Positions 51,302-64,000 of a stretch of DNA of 64,000 nt are shown piece after piece; within the stretch, counting starts at the first letter, position 1, and every line of letters begins with the position of its first letter. Source of the DNA: Acanthacorydalis orientalis (taxonomy: Eukaryota; Arthropoda; Insecta; Megaloptera; Corydalidae); NCBI GenBank assembly GCA_034766995.1, contig CM068322.1, positions 14,455,810-14,519,809 on the forward strand, written 5' to 3'. A model generated the notes under the pieces. The model did no database searches. It saw only the letters and a program-made list of their open reading frames with translations, and was not told the origin of the DNA. A program made the position numbers and the translations under genes.

Positions 51302-51740
51302 CAGGCCGAATTTACATTAGGTGCCGCCCTTGGGCCACCAACCAAATGTTGTCTTTTTCCCATCAAATAAATTAAGAGAAATCCGTGACTGTTGATAATT
51401 TTAGGAACATTTCAATAAAAAAAATTAATGATCCCTAAAAAATTTGTAAAATTTTCCTCCATGATACATAAACAGCAATACCATTCTACGGAAACTGCTA
51501 TGATCAATAATCTTAATTCAAAATTATGCAGTTCTGTTACATAAACTTCAAAAACAAAATTTTGAATAGAAAAATGTTGAGTTTTAATTTTTCATTTCAC
51601 AATTTGAGCTTCTGTAGATAGAAATTATAATTCAAAATAAAATTTCTAGCTTTTTAAATTTGTCGGCTATCAAAATTTGCCGCCTCAAAATTTTCCTCCC
51701 TGGGCAGTGTCTCATGTTGCCTCTGTGTAAATCCTATCTA
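51302..51740. mobile_element. hAT-like non-autonomous element
   Basis: The left end CAGGCCGAATTTACATTAGG, followed by GTGCCGCCCTTGGGC, matches the CAGGGCCGGATTTACA...GCCGCCC style of hAT termini. The right end on the other strand reads TAGATAGGATTTACACAGAG and then GCAACATGAGACACTGCCC, an imperfect inverted repeat of the left. The interior is AT-rich without transposase motifs. I cannot find a clean 8-bp target duplication, so the exact right boundary is uncertain. Confidence 0.5.
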
Positions 51741-51771
51741 TTTAGTAATTAATTATTTTTTCTTTTTCAAT

Positions 51772-51945
51772 TGTTGCTTATACTCATTTAAATATCAGTA
51801 ATTTGAGTTATTTTTTTTCTATCTTAGTACTCTGAGAGTGATGTATAGTATCGCCATGAAAATGTGTATAATCAACCATCAAAAATAACCAATAATTCAT
51901 TATGTAACATTTTTGAACATAATAAAAAAGTGGTTTGCAGGAGAG
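51772..51945. repeat. Family A MITE, diverged copy
   Basis: A TTATACTCATTTAAATA piece is followed by TACTCTGAGAGTGATG, then AAATGTGTATAATCAACCATC, AACATTTTTGA and GTGGTTTGCAGGAG. This follows the centre and right arm of the family; the left arm is mostly lost. It starts about 30 bp after the hAT-like element. Confidence 0.5.
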
Positions 51946-54122
<2,177 letters not shown>

Positions 54123-55403
54123 TTTGGTTGTTACAAAAATAATTACGGTTTTCACTTATCGAGTATAAAGACACATATCAGTTAAAAATTATATTTATTA
54201 ATCAATGTAAAGATCATTTGCCTGCACACATTTTTCCTAGCAAGAAACAAGTTTGTTTACTCCTACAAGAAAGAATTCTCTAATCTTGAAATTAACAAAT
54301 TCATCGAAAGTACTTTGAGCTGATGCTTGATCTTTAAAAACCTTCTTTCGTATGAAATTAATCAAATCTTTTAAAAAATAATAATCTATCGGAGACATGT
54401 CCGGAGAGTAAGTTGTGTGAGGTGAGGTTTCATAACCCAGTTAATTTAATTTTTTTAAAGTCATTTGTAAAACTTGTGGTCGGGCGCTGTCATGATGATG
54501 AATTGTTCCTCTTCGATTAACTAATGCTGGCAGTAAACGATGCATCTTTTCATGCATTTATTCAATTTACTGATAATATTTTTCTGCTGTTATTGTTTCA
54601 CCAGGATTTAAGAAGTTGTAATGAACGATGCCAATTTCAGACCACCAGACAGTGACCATAATCTTTTTGTCATGAAGCTTCGGTTTTGGAAACTGTTTTG
54701 GTTCTTTTGCTCGGTCTAGACACTGTGATGAACGTTTCTGATTTTTATAGAAAATCCACTTTTGATCACATTTGACAATGCGATCAAGAGAGGGATCATT
54801 TTTGTTACGCAAAAGAAACGCAGAGCAGACTTCATATCACCGAATTGCTTGACTAATACGTTTAGTTAATACGGTACACACATATCCAGTTTTTTTTTTA
54901 TTTTTCCAATTAGGCTCATGTCAAAAACTGTCGAATGATTAACATTGAGTTCTAGCACCTCCCGAGTTGTTTTACGTGAGTCCGCTTCAATAATGGTCCT
55001 TAAACCATTTTTGTCTATAGCTGAAGGACGTCTACGACCCTCCTCATTATCAAGGTTTTCGTTTCCATTACAAATTTTTGGAACCAGTGTTGAGCTGTAC
55101 GTTCACAAGTTGGCTCTGCCAAAAATAAATTTGATATTTCGAGCAGTTTCTGTTGCTTTACGTCCCAATTTAAACTCATATAACAAAATTGGGCAAATTT
55201 GCTTTTTTCCCATGACTAATTTGAGAAGTTATATCCAACAATACTAAATAATGAAAACAATAGACATGCAATGAAATCGGTAGTGCTAATTTCATTGTTT
55301 TCAATAATGTATCACATGAATATTATAAAAGATAATAGCAACTAGAAAAATAGGCGCCAATCTTAAAACGATAACAACCGCTATTATTTTTGCACCAACC
55401 TAA
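54123..55403 (-). mobile_element. Full-length mariner element (Hsmar1-like)
   Basis: Both terminal inverted repeats are present: TTTGGTTGTTACAAAAATAA at the left end (from 54123), and on the opposite strand TTAGGTTGGTGCAAAAATAA at the right end (to 55403). They agree at about 24 of 28 positions and match the TTAGGTTGGTGCAAAAGTAA style of Hsmar1-related mariners. TA target duplications flank both ends (54121-54122 and 55404-55405). The length of 1281 bp is that of a complete mariner. The single transposase gene lies on the minus strand and is inactivated by stops and frameshifts. Confidence 0.95.
54198..55213 (-). pseudogene. Mariner transposase, near full length, inactivated
   Basis: The transposase of the surrounding element would bind its TIRs and move the element at TA sites. 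From ATG at 55213 the frame starts MGKKQICPILLYEFKLGRKA, the first helix-turn-helix of Hsmar1-like mariners. It then needs two compensating frameshifts around the ERTAQHWFQKF segment. GRRRPSAI and TTREVLELNVNHSTV follow (second HTH). A frameshift and a TGA lie before LLRNKNDPSLDRI. The catalytic triad is preserved: the Asp of KCDQKW, the Asp of HHHDSARP, and the Asp of SPIDYYF 35 residues later (DD34D). In-frame stops follow EKYYQ, IE and KKLN, and TAG replaces Trp after NKLVSC. The end LYID and its stop at 54198 match the family terminus. About 339 codons against about 345 expected. Confidence 0.92.
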
Positions 55404-56709
55404 TAATAATTCTATTTTTTTCTTTTGGTCTGCTTGGATTCTGTTGTTTTCATGGATAATTACGGCACTTGTGTCATTTTAACAACATAAACAAAAAGTT
55501 TCTGAAGATGTTAGAAGTAATAAAAGCTGTCTTGGAAGATAATAGCGTCTTTAAATGAAAAACAATGACAGATTTAGACTGTATTATAACTATAACAATA
55601 GTTATTATATATAAAATTATCTTAATTCACAAACATGATGGAACTAAATAGAAAGTTTAACTTTTTCAAAAAAGAATGTTACCTAATATATAAATATTTA
55701 TATCATATTATAATAATAAATCTATTTAATATTTTATACTCCCTCACGGAGGATGTCGGCATCCACCAACACCATCCACAATGAATATTTAAAAATTAAC
55801 GTAGACACATTTATTTATAACCAGAAAAAGAAATTACAACATTTTATAGTTATTAACGCCACAATATTAAAAATATAATTATATTTAATGTATTATATTA
55901 ACAAACACAGTTGTTGAAATGCCTATTCATCTTTTAAATTTTCTTTCCATATTAATTTAGATAACTTTTTAATTCACGACCTTGTATATATATATATATA
56001 TAATAAAATTAACTCTAATGCTATAAAATATTTATTATGGCTTTTATTAACATACTTCTTGACACGACTACTAAGTGCAGATGCCTTTCTATTTATGTAT
56101 CTTTATATTACTTCATAGAGAGTTATGAATAAAAGACCTGGTTGACATTTATTGCAGCATCTGTTCTCTGTAAAATAGTTCTCACAAAGATAGCCTCCTC
56201 AGACAATCTGTATTTTTGATAAAGTTACAGAATTAAAACGGGTGCAGGATGTATGGACTATACTTAATAAACGGGAATGAAATGTAAGATTTTAAGAATA
56301 GTTCCATTTTCTTAAAACGAAATAAAACTGTCTCAATACACAATTACAACTATTTTCATTATATTGTTTATTTATTGTAAAAATAATTATATGTGTATGT
56401 ATGTATGTGTATATATATATATATATATGCATATATTGAAAAATAACTGTCTTTCAATATATAAAAGATATTGACAATTATTTTGTTTATTTTTTATTTA
56501 GGTTGTATAAGATTTTTTTATTTATCTAAGATATATATATAATACATGTTTGAAACCATTTAATATTTCAGTAAATACTTTTTTACCGTAAAATAAATAA
56601 AGGATTATGGAAAACACTATGAATATCGATATTGAATAAATTTCCTTGCGGAGGATTTAAAGTTTTACAACCGGTCAAAAGCCCTTTAGCAAAATGACTT
56701 AATATATAT

Positions 56710-56757
<48 letters not shown>

Positions 56758-56794
56758 GTATATATATATATATACATATGTATAAATATATATG

Positions 56795-56829
<35 letters not shown>

Positions 56830-57837
56830 ATATATAATATTATCTGCATATATAAATACATAAACTTGCATGACTGCGGTGAACTTGTACAAAAATATGT
56901 ACGTTCGCCAGTTTGTATGGTATGGTAGCCACACATGATACAACACTGTGTAGATACCGATATCGATTATTTACCTCTCTTTATATGAATTATGTATCAT
57001 AAATTTGTAAAGTTTGTTTAAACAATAGTTGATCGTTACAAGTTTAACGTAAAATAATAAAATAGCATCAAATATATTATATTATCTCTGTATAGGTATT
57101 TTCAGAAACTTCAACGTAAGAGAACATACTTTGCCGTCTGACATATTTTAAACTTTCTGAAATATCTTATAAATTAGCGCAAAAAAGAGTACGTATTTAT
57201 TTCATACATTTACTTTTTTCGGATAAGGTTTTGGTGTAGTACAGCATTTAATAAAAGAACTTTATTAAAAATATAAAAAAAAGTAAATTTTGAATTAACA
57301 TAAATGTATCAAATATAATAAATACATTAATAAAAGTTACATTTTAACTTTATACAAAATACCCAATCACTGGAATAAAAAATATATTTTGTTCTCAAAT
57401 TGTTAATTTCATTATATATATTTTTAAATTTTGATCGTCTATAATTATTTGAATGCTTTAATGATTTTATGCTAATTAAAAGACATTTCAAAACAATAAT
57501 TGTATTTTAGAATTTTAAATTGATTATTTCTATTAAATTTGTTTCACATAAAATATTTAAAGTATAAAATATTGTAAATATCTTTAATAGTTCTAAATAA
57601 ACCTCTAATAGATTGCTTTAACAAAAATTTTAATAATAATAGTGCATAAAAATTTTAATTTTTAATGTTATTTAAGCCTATAAATAATTGTATTTAAATT
57701 AGAAATTTTTCTTATGTTACTATTAAAATACCAAATCAGCCAATGGAGTATTATTTGCATATTAAATTAATTATTATTGAAATTCACTCACACAATGAAT
57801 AGTAATAAATAATTAATAATCCATAATCATAAAAAAA
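55404..57837. other. Non-coding DNA
   Basis: At 55738-55764 a small GC-rich patch holds two short hairpins: CTCC..GGAG, and GGATG-TCGG-CATCC at 55751-55764. Microsatellites: 55985-56002, 56395-56430 (TGTA then TA) and 56702-56826 (interrupted TA/CA). No gene is seen. Confidence 0.6.
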
Positions 57838-57935
57838 GTCTGATCTAAAATTTCCAAAACTCAATTATTAATCATTTTTGATTGTTGATTATACCCATTT
57901 CGATTGCGATGTCATCGTTTTTAAAGTACTGGTGA
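57838..57935. repeat. Family A MITE, isolated left arm
   Basis: TTATTAATCATTTTTGATTGTTG, ATTATACCCATTTCGATTGCG and ATGTCATCGTTTTTAAAGTA match the inner left arm of the family. No right arm follows. Confidence 0.5.
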
Positions 57936-58464
57936 AAAACAGAATATATACTTCAGAAAATTCTTCAAAAGATTGTTCTTTTGTAATAATCAAATATCTT
58001 TTAATAATTCTTGCTTTTCTCAACATTTGATTCAGAAAAAAACTTTTCAAAAAAACTGACTATAGATAACAAAAATTTGGAAATCTAAATAAGCATTACT
58101 GTTCAAATTATATGAAATTTATGAATTATTTTCTTAATATTACAATATAAAAAAAAATAGGTTACTCTATATATCGAGAATAATAATAATTAGACGTAGA
58201 TGTGTTTAAAACGTTTTAACATTTGATTGAATAAAATATCTTTCATTTTGTTCAAACTCGTTTTAAAAAAGTATATATTTTGGATACAGTTTAATCTAAA
58301 TTTTCAGTAAAACAATCGAAAAACATTTTAATAATATGTTAATTACATTTTATTACTTTTACTTTATATTTATTAATTTTAACAAATATTCTTAAATACA
58401 AAATATATTAACACTTGTAAATGAAACCTGATATTCTCTCCTATACTTGTGTATCTGTGTGATC

Positions 58465-58547
<83 letters not shown>

Positions 58548-58901
58548 ACTAACAATAATCGACAACGACAGCGCGTTCAACTTTCACAATCAAAAATTGA
58601 ACCAAATAATAAAACATATAATTGTAGTTATTGTATTTTCTTATTTAACTTATGCCTTGTTTTAAATTTCATTTACTTTTACAACTTTTTAAATTTTCTA
58701 TCGATAAGGCGATTTTTATCTGTAGAATATTTACATTTTTCATTTAAATTTCATCAAAAAATTATATTAATAGCAGACAAAAAAATCATTCTCGAAAAAT
58801 TTCTTAAACTAGAGGAACCCAGATGTTAACAACCTTATTTGCTATTGTTTGTATTACTTATATCTTCACTTCAGAATTTATAGAAGGGATTATATCGGAT
58901 A
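57936..58901. other. AT-rich non-coding DNA
   Basis: A perfect (TA)n tract of about 76 bp lies at 58469-58544. The plus-strand frame running out of it to 58829 has no domain. Confidence 0.65.
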
Positions 58902-58940
58902 TAAAGATAAATTTATAGGAGAATTCGAGATTTATCTTTA
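58902..58940. repeat. Perfect 11-bp inverted repeat
   Basis: TAAAGATAAAT (58902-58912) and its exact complement ATTTATCTTTA (58930-58940) enclose a 17-nt spacer containing GAATTC. No gene or further signal is attached. Confidence 0.6.
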
Positions 58941-59558
58941 AGAATTACTAACTTATACATTATTAATCAGAATTTAAATTATGAATGTATATAACAGTTT
59001 TCAACTAAAATTAAATTAAATTTTTTTGTTTAAATTTCGAACCATTTTTACTAACTACGTGTATTTTATACCTGTAATAAATTACTATAAATATTATTTG
59101 TATATATGAAATGTAATCAATAATATATCTTCATAACTTGATTGTAACTTATTTTTCGCATTCAAACATAATTCGATGCTGTTTCTTGTAAGAAATATTT
59201 TGAAGTTAAAAAAATATTCTAAATTATACACTAATGACTTTCTAGTTCCCATTTGAACATTAAATGCATATGCATTATGAAGAAACAAACATGTTAACAG
59301 ATTTTATGTGAAAGTTGAACAACATTAAAATCTCTCTTATAATTTCAAACGGCTTTGAATGTTATTATAAAAGATACGCTCACCTGTGGCCGTTTTTAAT
59401 TTTCCTTTTGATGTAAGTGCAGACTACAAATTATATGTAAACCTAACGTTTACTAACAATTGTCTGAATGAATGTGTCACGTTTTCTAGAAACTCATAAT
59501 TATAATTCTTATAATAATTTAAAAAAATTTTTTTCTTCTTTTATTATTAAACACCAAA

Positions 59559-59596
<38 letters not shown>

Positions 59597-61164
59597 AGAG
59601 CAATATAATATATTAAATATTGAAAACTTATTCATTTCTTGAAAACAAGTAATATATAGTTTTTATTATAAGTGTATTTGAAAGTGTAAACAACTGTAAT
59701 ATTTTTAACGGAGCAACAGTTACTAATATTTTTAAGTATATGAAGATATATCAATAACTGTTACTCTTTCAACAATACTACCATTTACCTTATCTAGTTT
59801 TTACTTATATACCAAAAATTTTCATATATTACTTGAATTAAAAAAAAAGAATACACATAATTCTATATGATTATAAATTAGGAAAATAGATAATATAACA
59901 TTGTATTTATTATTTTAAATTGCGCATCTATTAAATGTATAAATTCTATAATATTTTAAATGAAATAATAAATATTTTTTTAGATTGAAATAAATAAAAA
60001 TATAAAAGGTACGAACTTCAACTCTTTTAAGTTTACTGTCAGAAAACTTAGATCATATTTAATGTTTAAAGCTATAAGGATATATTTTTTTAATTACTTA
60101 CACTTTATTTTTGACCATTATTCATTTATTTAGATTATAAGTAAAAAATAGTAAATTATCATTAAAAATTCATAAGTATTTCATTTTTCTGGTCAGTTTT
60201 TTATTATAATTTTAATGAAAGTTTAATGTATTATGCAAAATATCAAAACTGTATTCTGTCTTATTATATGTAAAACATATAAATTAATTCATTATAAATT
60301 GCATGTTAATTATCAAATTAACATTTAGTATTTTTTTTCCAAAATTATAATTACAAATCAATATAGATATGAAAATAGAGCTAGAGTAACCAAAAACGTT
60401 GAACTGTCCTATTTCATTTCAGCCATGTCTAGAAATATAGCATAGAATAATATCACACGTATTCAAATAGAATCATTTCAAAAGTAATTAGAAACAGAAT
60501 ACCTTACAGATTAAATTTTACGATTTCTGAGAGGACAGGCGTTTATGTTTTCCAGCGACGCGCGTAACGTTCGACCTAGATTGAAAACTGACCTGACTCG
60601 ATTGTTATTTAATCTGACCTGTTCCGAAAACCGCAAAACAAAACGGGAATTGACACCATATACACGTTGTTACTGTACAATTTTGTCGTTTTTACATTTA
60701 CGATTCATATATATACAGTCATATATTTTTACAAAAAGATCATCAGCCAGTTATACAAAAAATCGTACTGAATTACAGTTTGTTCGTATACAGAGAGTTC
60801 CTTAAAAATATACTAACACACTAAATAATATTATAGTTATAATATTAAAATTAAAATAAATAAATATATGAAATATACCCCTTTAAATCTATATTAGACT
60901 TTTATACTGTATATAATTTATACGTGCTTATAATTTATATTGCCTTAAAATATTTTCTGTTATAATGTGCGAAAACTATTAAAATGGCAAACGGGAATAA
61001 ATATTATAAATTTAGTTTAATTCTTAATATAATTATTATTCGAAAAAACCTGAAAATGAAAATCAACTCAGCAAATAAAAATACATTATTAAAATTTTAA
61101 TAATATAAGTTGGACAATGACTAATAGAACTCGTTATTTTTTTTTAGTAAGCATTGAACTAATC

Positions 61165-61233
<69 letters not shown>

Positions 61234-61382
61234 TTATTCTCTAATTGATTTTTTTTAAATACAGTAGTCTTTACAATACAAACATTTAATTTTAAAGCAA
61301 ATCCGGTTCTCAAATTTCGTTTCAATTAGAAAGATGTTAATAATAATTATTAAATAATTTAATATTTTTTACTAATTAGTAA
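58941..61382. other. AT-rich non-coding DNA
   Basis: (TA)n tracts lie at 59565-59591 and 61167-61231. A slightly CpG-enriched patch at 60535-60700 carries an 86-codon frame beginning with ATG at 60548, with basic residues but no recognisable domain, so I do not call it a gene. Confidence 0.6.
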
Positions 61383-61580
61383 GGAAATTATTAAATATTT
61401 TCGGCATCAAAGGAATAAATTAACAAAATATGGTGGTACGTACAGCGATCAAAAAGTTTCCGATTTCTCATAAAATAAGGATTTTTTTTGCTTTCCTATT
61501 CATTTCAAGTTATATTTCACATTTTTTAATAAGCTTCTATACCATTATGAAAATATTAATAAGTTTTGTTTTCAAAATAA
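61383..61580 (-). repeat. Dispersed direct repeat, copy 1 (possible mariner-like end)
   Basis: This segment and 62255-62462 share, in the same order and orientation, GGCATCAAAGGAAT, a TACGTA block, AAAAGTTTCCGATTTC, CACATTTT.TAATAAGCTT, TATACCATTAT and TTTTCAAAATAA. Read on the minus strand, both contain a YNGIEAY-like peptide (FHNGIEAY here) before AT-rich sequence. This recalls the C-terminal F-x-x-G-I-x-x-L block of mariner-type transposases, and TACAGCGATCAAAAAGTTTC could be a TIR. That assignment is tentative. Confidence 0.5.
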
Positions 61581-61914
61581 TTAATAGAATTAATATTATG
61601 GATTAATTTTCAAATTATAAAAAAGCTCTATACTCATATCTTCTATTACTACTTTTGTAAAAATTAACCAAAGTTGCAAATATAATATTTTTATCAAAAT
61701 ATAATAGTTTAATGAATCATTTTTTGAAGAAAAAAAATTAGGCGTTCAAAATACTTTTCTTAACTCTTAATGCTTAAGTAAATTGAATAAAATCGAATTT
61801 CAATTCACACATATTTATTTATCAACACTTCAACATTCGGATTTAACAAAGAATATGTCGTCTTTTTGTTAAATCAAAATCAACATAATTAAAATATATT
61901 TTATTTAAAGTGTA

Positions 61915-61957
<43 letters not shown>

Positions 61958-62254
61958 TATACTTTTATATAAAAATAACAGAATGAGTTTCAATCGAAAC
62001 AAGGTTTTAAGTGAAAAAAGGAAAATCTTATCTAAATATAATGTGATTCTTAGCGGATTATTTTTAGAAAAAAGATAGCTTGAAACTAATCTATTTTTTA
62101 TTTGAAACCATATTTAGACGTATACTTTATAAATGACGGGGAGATATTTCATAGCAATTTAAAACGTATATTTTAAATATGCTTTGTGTCTTTTAATTAA
62201 CTTTGTCGTTTGACTTAAGCTGTTTCAAGTAAATGAACCTATCCTTGTTATTAA
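61581..62254. other. AT-rich non-coding DNA
   Basis: A (TA)n tract lies at 61918-61953. I see nothing else. Confidence 0.65.
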
Positions 62255-62462
62255 AGAAATCATTAAATGTTGCTGGCATCAAAGGAATGAATATGAGCAA
62301 AGTATGTTTGTACGTAGCGTGATCCAAAAGTTTCCGATTTCACATAGAATAGTGACGTAAGAATTTATTTTTTGCTTTACTATGCATTTAAAGGTTTTTT
62401 CACATTTTCTAATAAGCTTTTATACCATTATAGAAATATTCTTGAGTTTTATTTTCAAAATA
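62255..62462 (-). repeat. Dispersed direct repeat, copy 2
   Basis: This is the counterpart of 61383-61580, with small indels such as GTGACGTAAGAATTTATT near 62350. The minus-strand peptide is EYFYNGIKAY. The less AT-rich DNA that follows to about 62690 could be the rest of the same element, but I cannot align it to a known transposase. Confidence 0.5.
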
Positions 62463-63479
62463 AAGACATTTTGATATACAGCTAGATCTTCTTTCCAGTT
62501 ATGATCCACGTTTTAATTCGAACCAAAGGTCTTTATGGGATAAATGAGTGTTCAGTAAGTGTTTAATTTCTTTGAAGCTACATAGGAGATAGTATCCTTT
62601 ATTGCGACTATAACGATGTGATCAGCAGTGATATAGCTTAACAAACTGACTTTTCGACTGATTTTTCCTCGACGCTTTTTCAATATAGCTTAACTAATTG
62701 ATGATAACAATAATATTAATTTATAGCGGTATTTATAAGTTTTTTGATATTTATTAAAATAATCTTTTCCCAATTTAAAAAAATAGTCATCTTTACGTTT
62801 TTATTTCTCAGAGACAACTTCGTCTTCGAGTTTACCTTTTTCATTCGATTCCATGTAATTTATTTCAAATTTAGAAGCATAATAACGAACCATGATTTTA
62901 TTAAATGCCAAAACGTCTTTGTATCGAACTTTTTTTTCCAGTACTAAAAAACTCCGAACTGTCCTTACAGTATTTTACACTTTACCGAACTGCATTTAAG
63001 GTTCAAACATCTTATACTAGTTTATGAGATTTCTATATTTTCGTGATTGATAAATAACACTTAAAAAAATTGAGGTGTTAATCATTTTTTTACTAACAAT
63101 CGCTTGGTTTTTCTCCCATTACTACAATGTTAAATAATAGCCAATGTATCTTCGAGCGACTCACTACCACAGAAAAATAAATTCAGCCTGTATCTGAAAG
63201 TTAGGTGCGGTTCGGTGTTTTTCGTGCGAGAAATTAACATTTTGCCTTATATTCAGTTTTATTATTTTTAAATATACTAACACTTTGTCTGATGAATGCC
63301 ATTTTTGAACACTGATGTGCCCATTAGAAAATCGATATGTACATAGACTTATTAGATATACAACTATAACAAACTGGCAAATTCCAAAATTTTTGAAACA
63401 AATATACTGTGTTCAGGAACATTTGGACCGCACTAGATGTTTTTCGGGAACAATCTGTAGACTTTTGAATGTACTATAC
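62463..63479. other. Non-coding DNA of moderate composition
   Basis: The sequence is slightly less AT-rich than average. The frame at 62744-62947 is Phe/Ile-rich and unassigned. I see no gene. Confidence 0.55.
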
Positions 63480-63491
63480 ATATATATATAT

Positions 63492-63541
<50 letters not shown>

Positions 63542-63547
63542 ATAATA
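63480..63547. repeat. Long CA/TA/TG microsatellite palindrome
   Basis: TA dinucleotides, then (CA)n (63492-63503), then a TA core, then (TG)n (63523-63540) and TATA form an almost perfect self-complementary block of about 60 bp. It marks the left edge of the CpG-rich terminal block. Confidence 0.85.
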
Positions 63548-64000
63548 TATGTTCTCCGTAATACGTGCAAGCTTTACGCGGCCAACACTCGCTGTTGCTC
63601 TCGCAAACACACAACAGATCGTCCTGAAGGGGCGCTGGATATGCAACGCGGTATGGTGGTAGTTGTAAAAGCGCCCTCGGACGGGCGGCGCCGTCGGCTG
63701 TGACGTCAGCGTGACGGCGATCGTGGCGCTGCGCAACGGCGAGACGACAAGGTATACCCGTGCACGCAACAATGCTCTCAGTCAGTGTCCGTACACTCTT
63801 ACACGCGGGTGTCGCAGCGCTCGCGACATTTGTACATAGATAGGGGCGAACGTGATTGTAAACGTGGTTCGAAAAATCCGTACAACAGAACGATGCCGTT
63901 GCCGATGATGTATCGGCGAGACGCGGGTCGTTACACGGCTCGGACATAAATGACACGCGAGGTGTGAGAACAGAAAAAAAATTATTACATACGTGCAGAA
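63548..64000. promoter_or_regulatory. CpG-rich block at window end, probable promoter region
   Basis: From about 63560 the DNA becomes strongly GC- and CpG-rich, unlike anything else in the window, and runs off the right end. It contains a perfect palindromic CRE, TGACGTCA, inside GCTGTGACGTCAGCGTGACG (about 63692-63711). It also holds two overlapping arthropod initiator-like TCAGT motifs (63778-63787, CTCTCAGTCAGTGTCC). A minus-strand frame of 160 codons covers it, but its C-terminus is microsatellite and its composition follows CpG content, so I do not call it a gene. A CpG-rich promoter and 5' region of a gene further right is the likeliest reading. Confidence 0.4.

Noticed and set aside
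54567..54812. 81-codon mariner frame as a stand-alone gene
   Set aside because: It is the longest surviving piece of the inactivated transposase at 54198-55213 and is included there.
60545..60805. 86-codon frame in a CpG-enriched patch
   Set aside because: An ATG is present near its start but there is no domain, and composition becomes random after 60 codons.
63474..63956. 160-codon minus-strand frame
   Set aside because: Its end is microsatellite and its body reflects CpG-rich DNA that keeps frames open; an overlapping frame is open too. More likely promoter DNA.

Overview
This window looks like intergenic or intronic DNA of an animal, most likely an insect. The base composition is extremely AT-rich, (TA)n microsatellites occur about once per kilobase, and the recognisable coding remnants are those of animal DNA transposons: two Tc1/mariner copies, a piggyBac copy, a Tigger/pogo-like copy and hAT-type termini. 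I see no intact protein-coding gene, no tRNA or rRNA and no CRISPR. Nearly all long open frames are translations of TA/CA dinucleotide tracts (Tyr-Ile runs) or chance frames in AT-rich DNA. The species cannot be named from this sequence alone.

Layout. 1-7.1 kb: AT-rich DNA with one complete and one damaged copy of an inverted-repeat MITE family (634-901, 1948-2084), a GC-rich hairpin pair (1857-1893), a foldback element with a (TA)n core (2105-2385) and a tandem duplication (2858-3075). 7-12.9 kb: a MITE with a palindromic centre (7163-7338), a hAT-like MITE inside a (TA)n tract (10221-10513) and a 13-bp hairpin (10690-10733). 12.96-13.64 kb: a CpG- and GC-enriched island with homeodomain, E-box and CRE-like sites, the best cis-regulatory candidate. 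15.9-16.1 kb: a GC-rich hairpin island. 21.8-22.7 kb: a giant interrupted (TA)n array. 23.56-24.33 kb: a deleted mariner. 25.4-25.7 kb: a CpG-rich block. 26.16-26.92 kb: a piggyBac-like relic, followed by a TTAA-flanked MITE (27.02-27.38 kb). 29.59-30.76 kb: a Tigger/pogo-like relic between (TA)n tracts. 31.47 kb: a tiny C2H2 zinc-finger relic. 32.2-43.1 kb: more MITE copies, a perfect 17-bp hairpin, two unassigned frames and a moderately GC-rich block. 47.0-47.24 kb: a second foldback element with a (TA)n core. 51.30-51.74 kb: a hAT-like element. 54.12-55.40 kb: a full-length mariner with both TIRs and TA target duplications but a dead transposase. 61.4-62.5 kb: a dispersed direct repeat. 63.48-64.0 kb: a long CA/TA/TG palindrome leading into a strongly CpG-rich block cut off by the window end, probably the promoter-side flank of a gene lying to the right.

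Nothing here works as a pathway. The interest lies in transposon history: a seven-copy MITE family, foldback elements built around (TA)n cores, elements lying within (TA)n tracts, and a recurrent CTGANGA...GAAA motif in several repeats that resembles part of the hammerhead ribozyme core. These are hypotheses read by eye; no alignment or database search was run.
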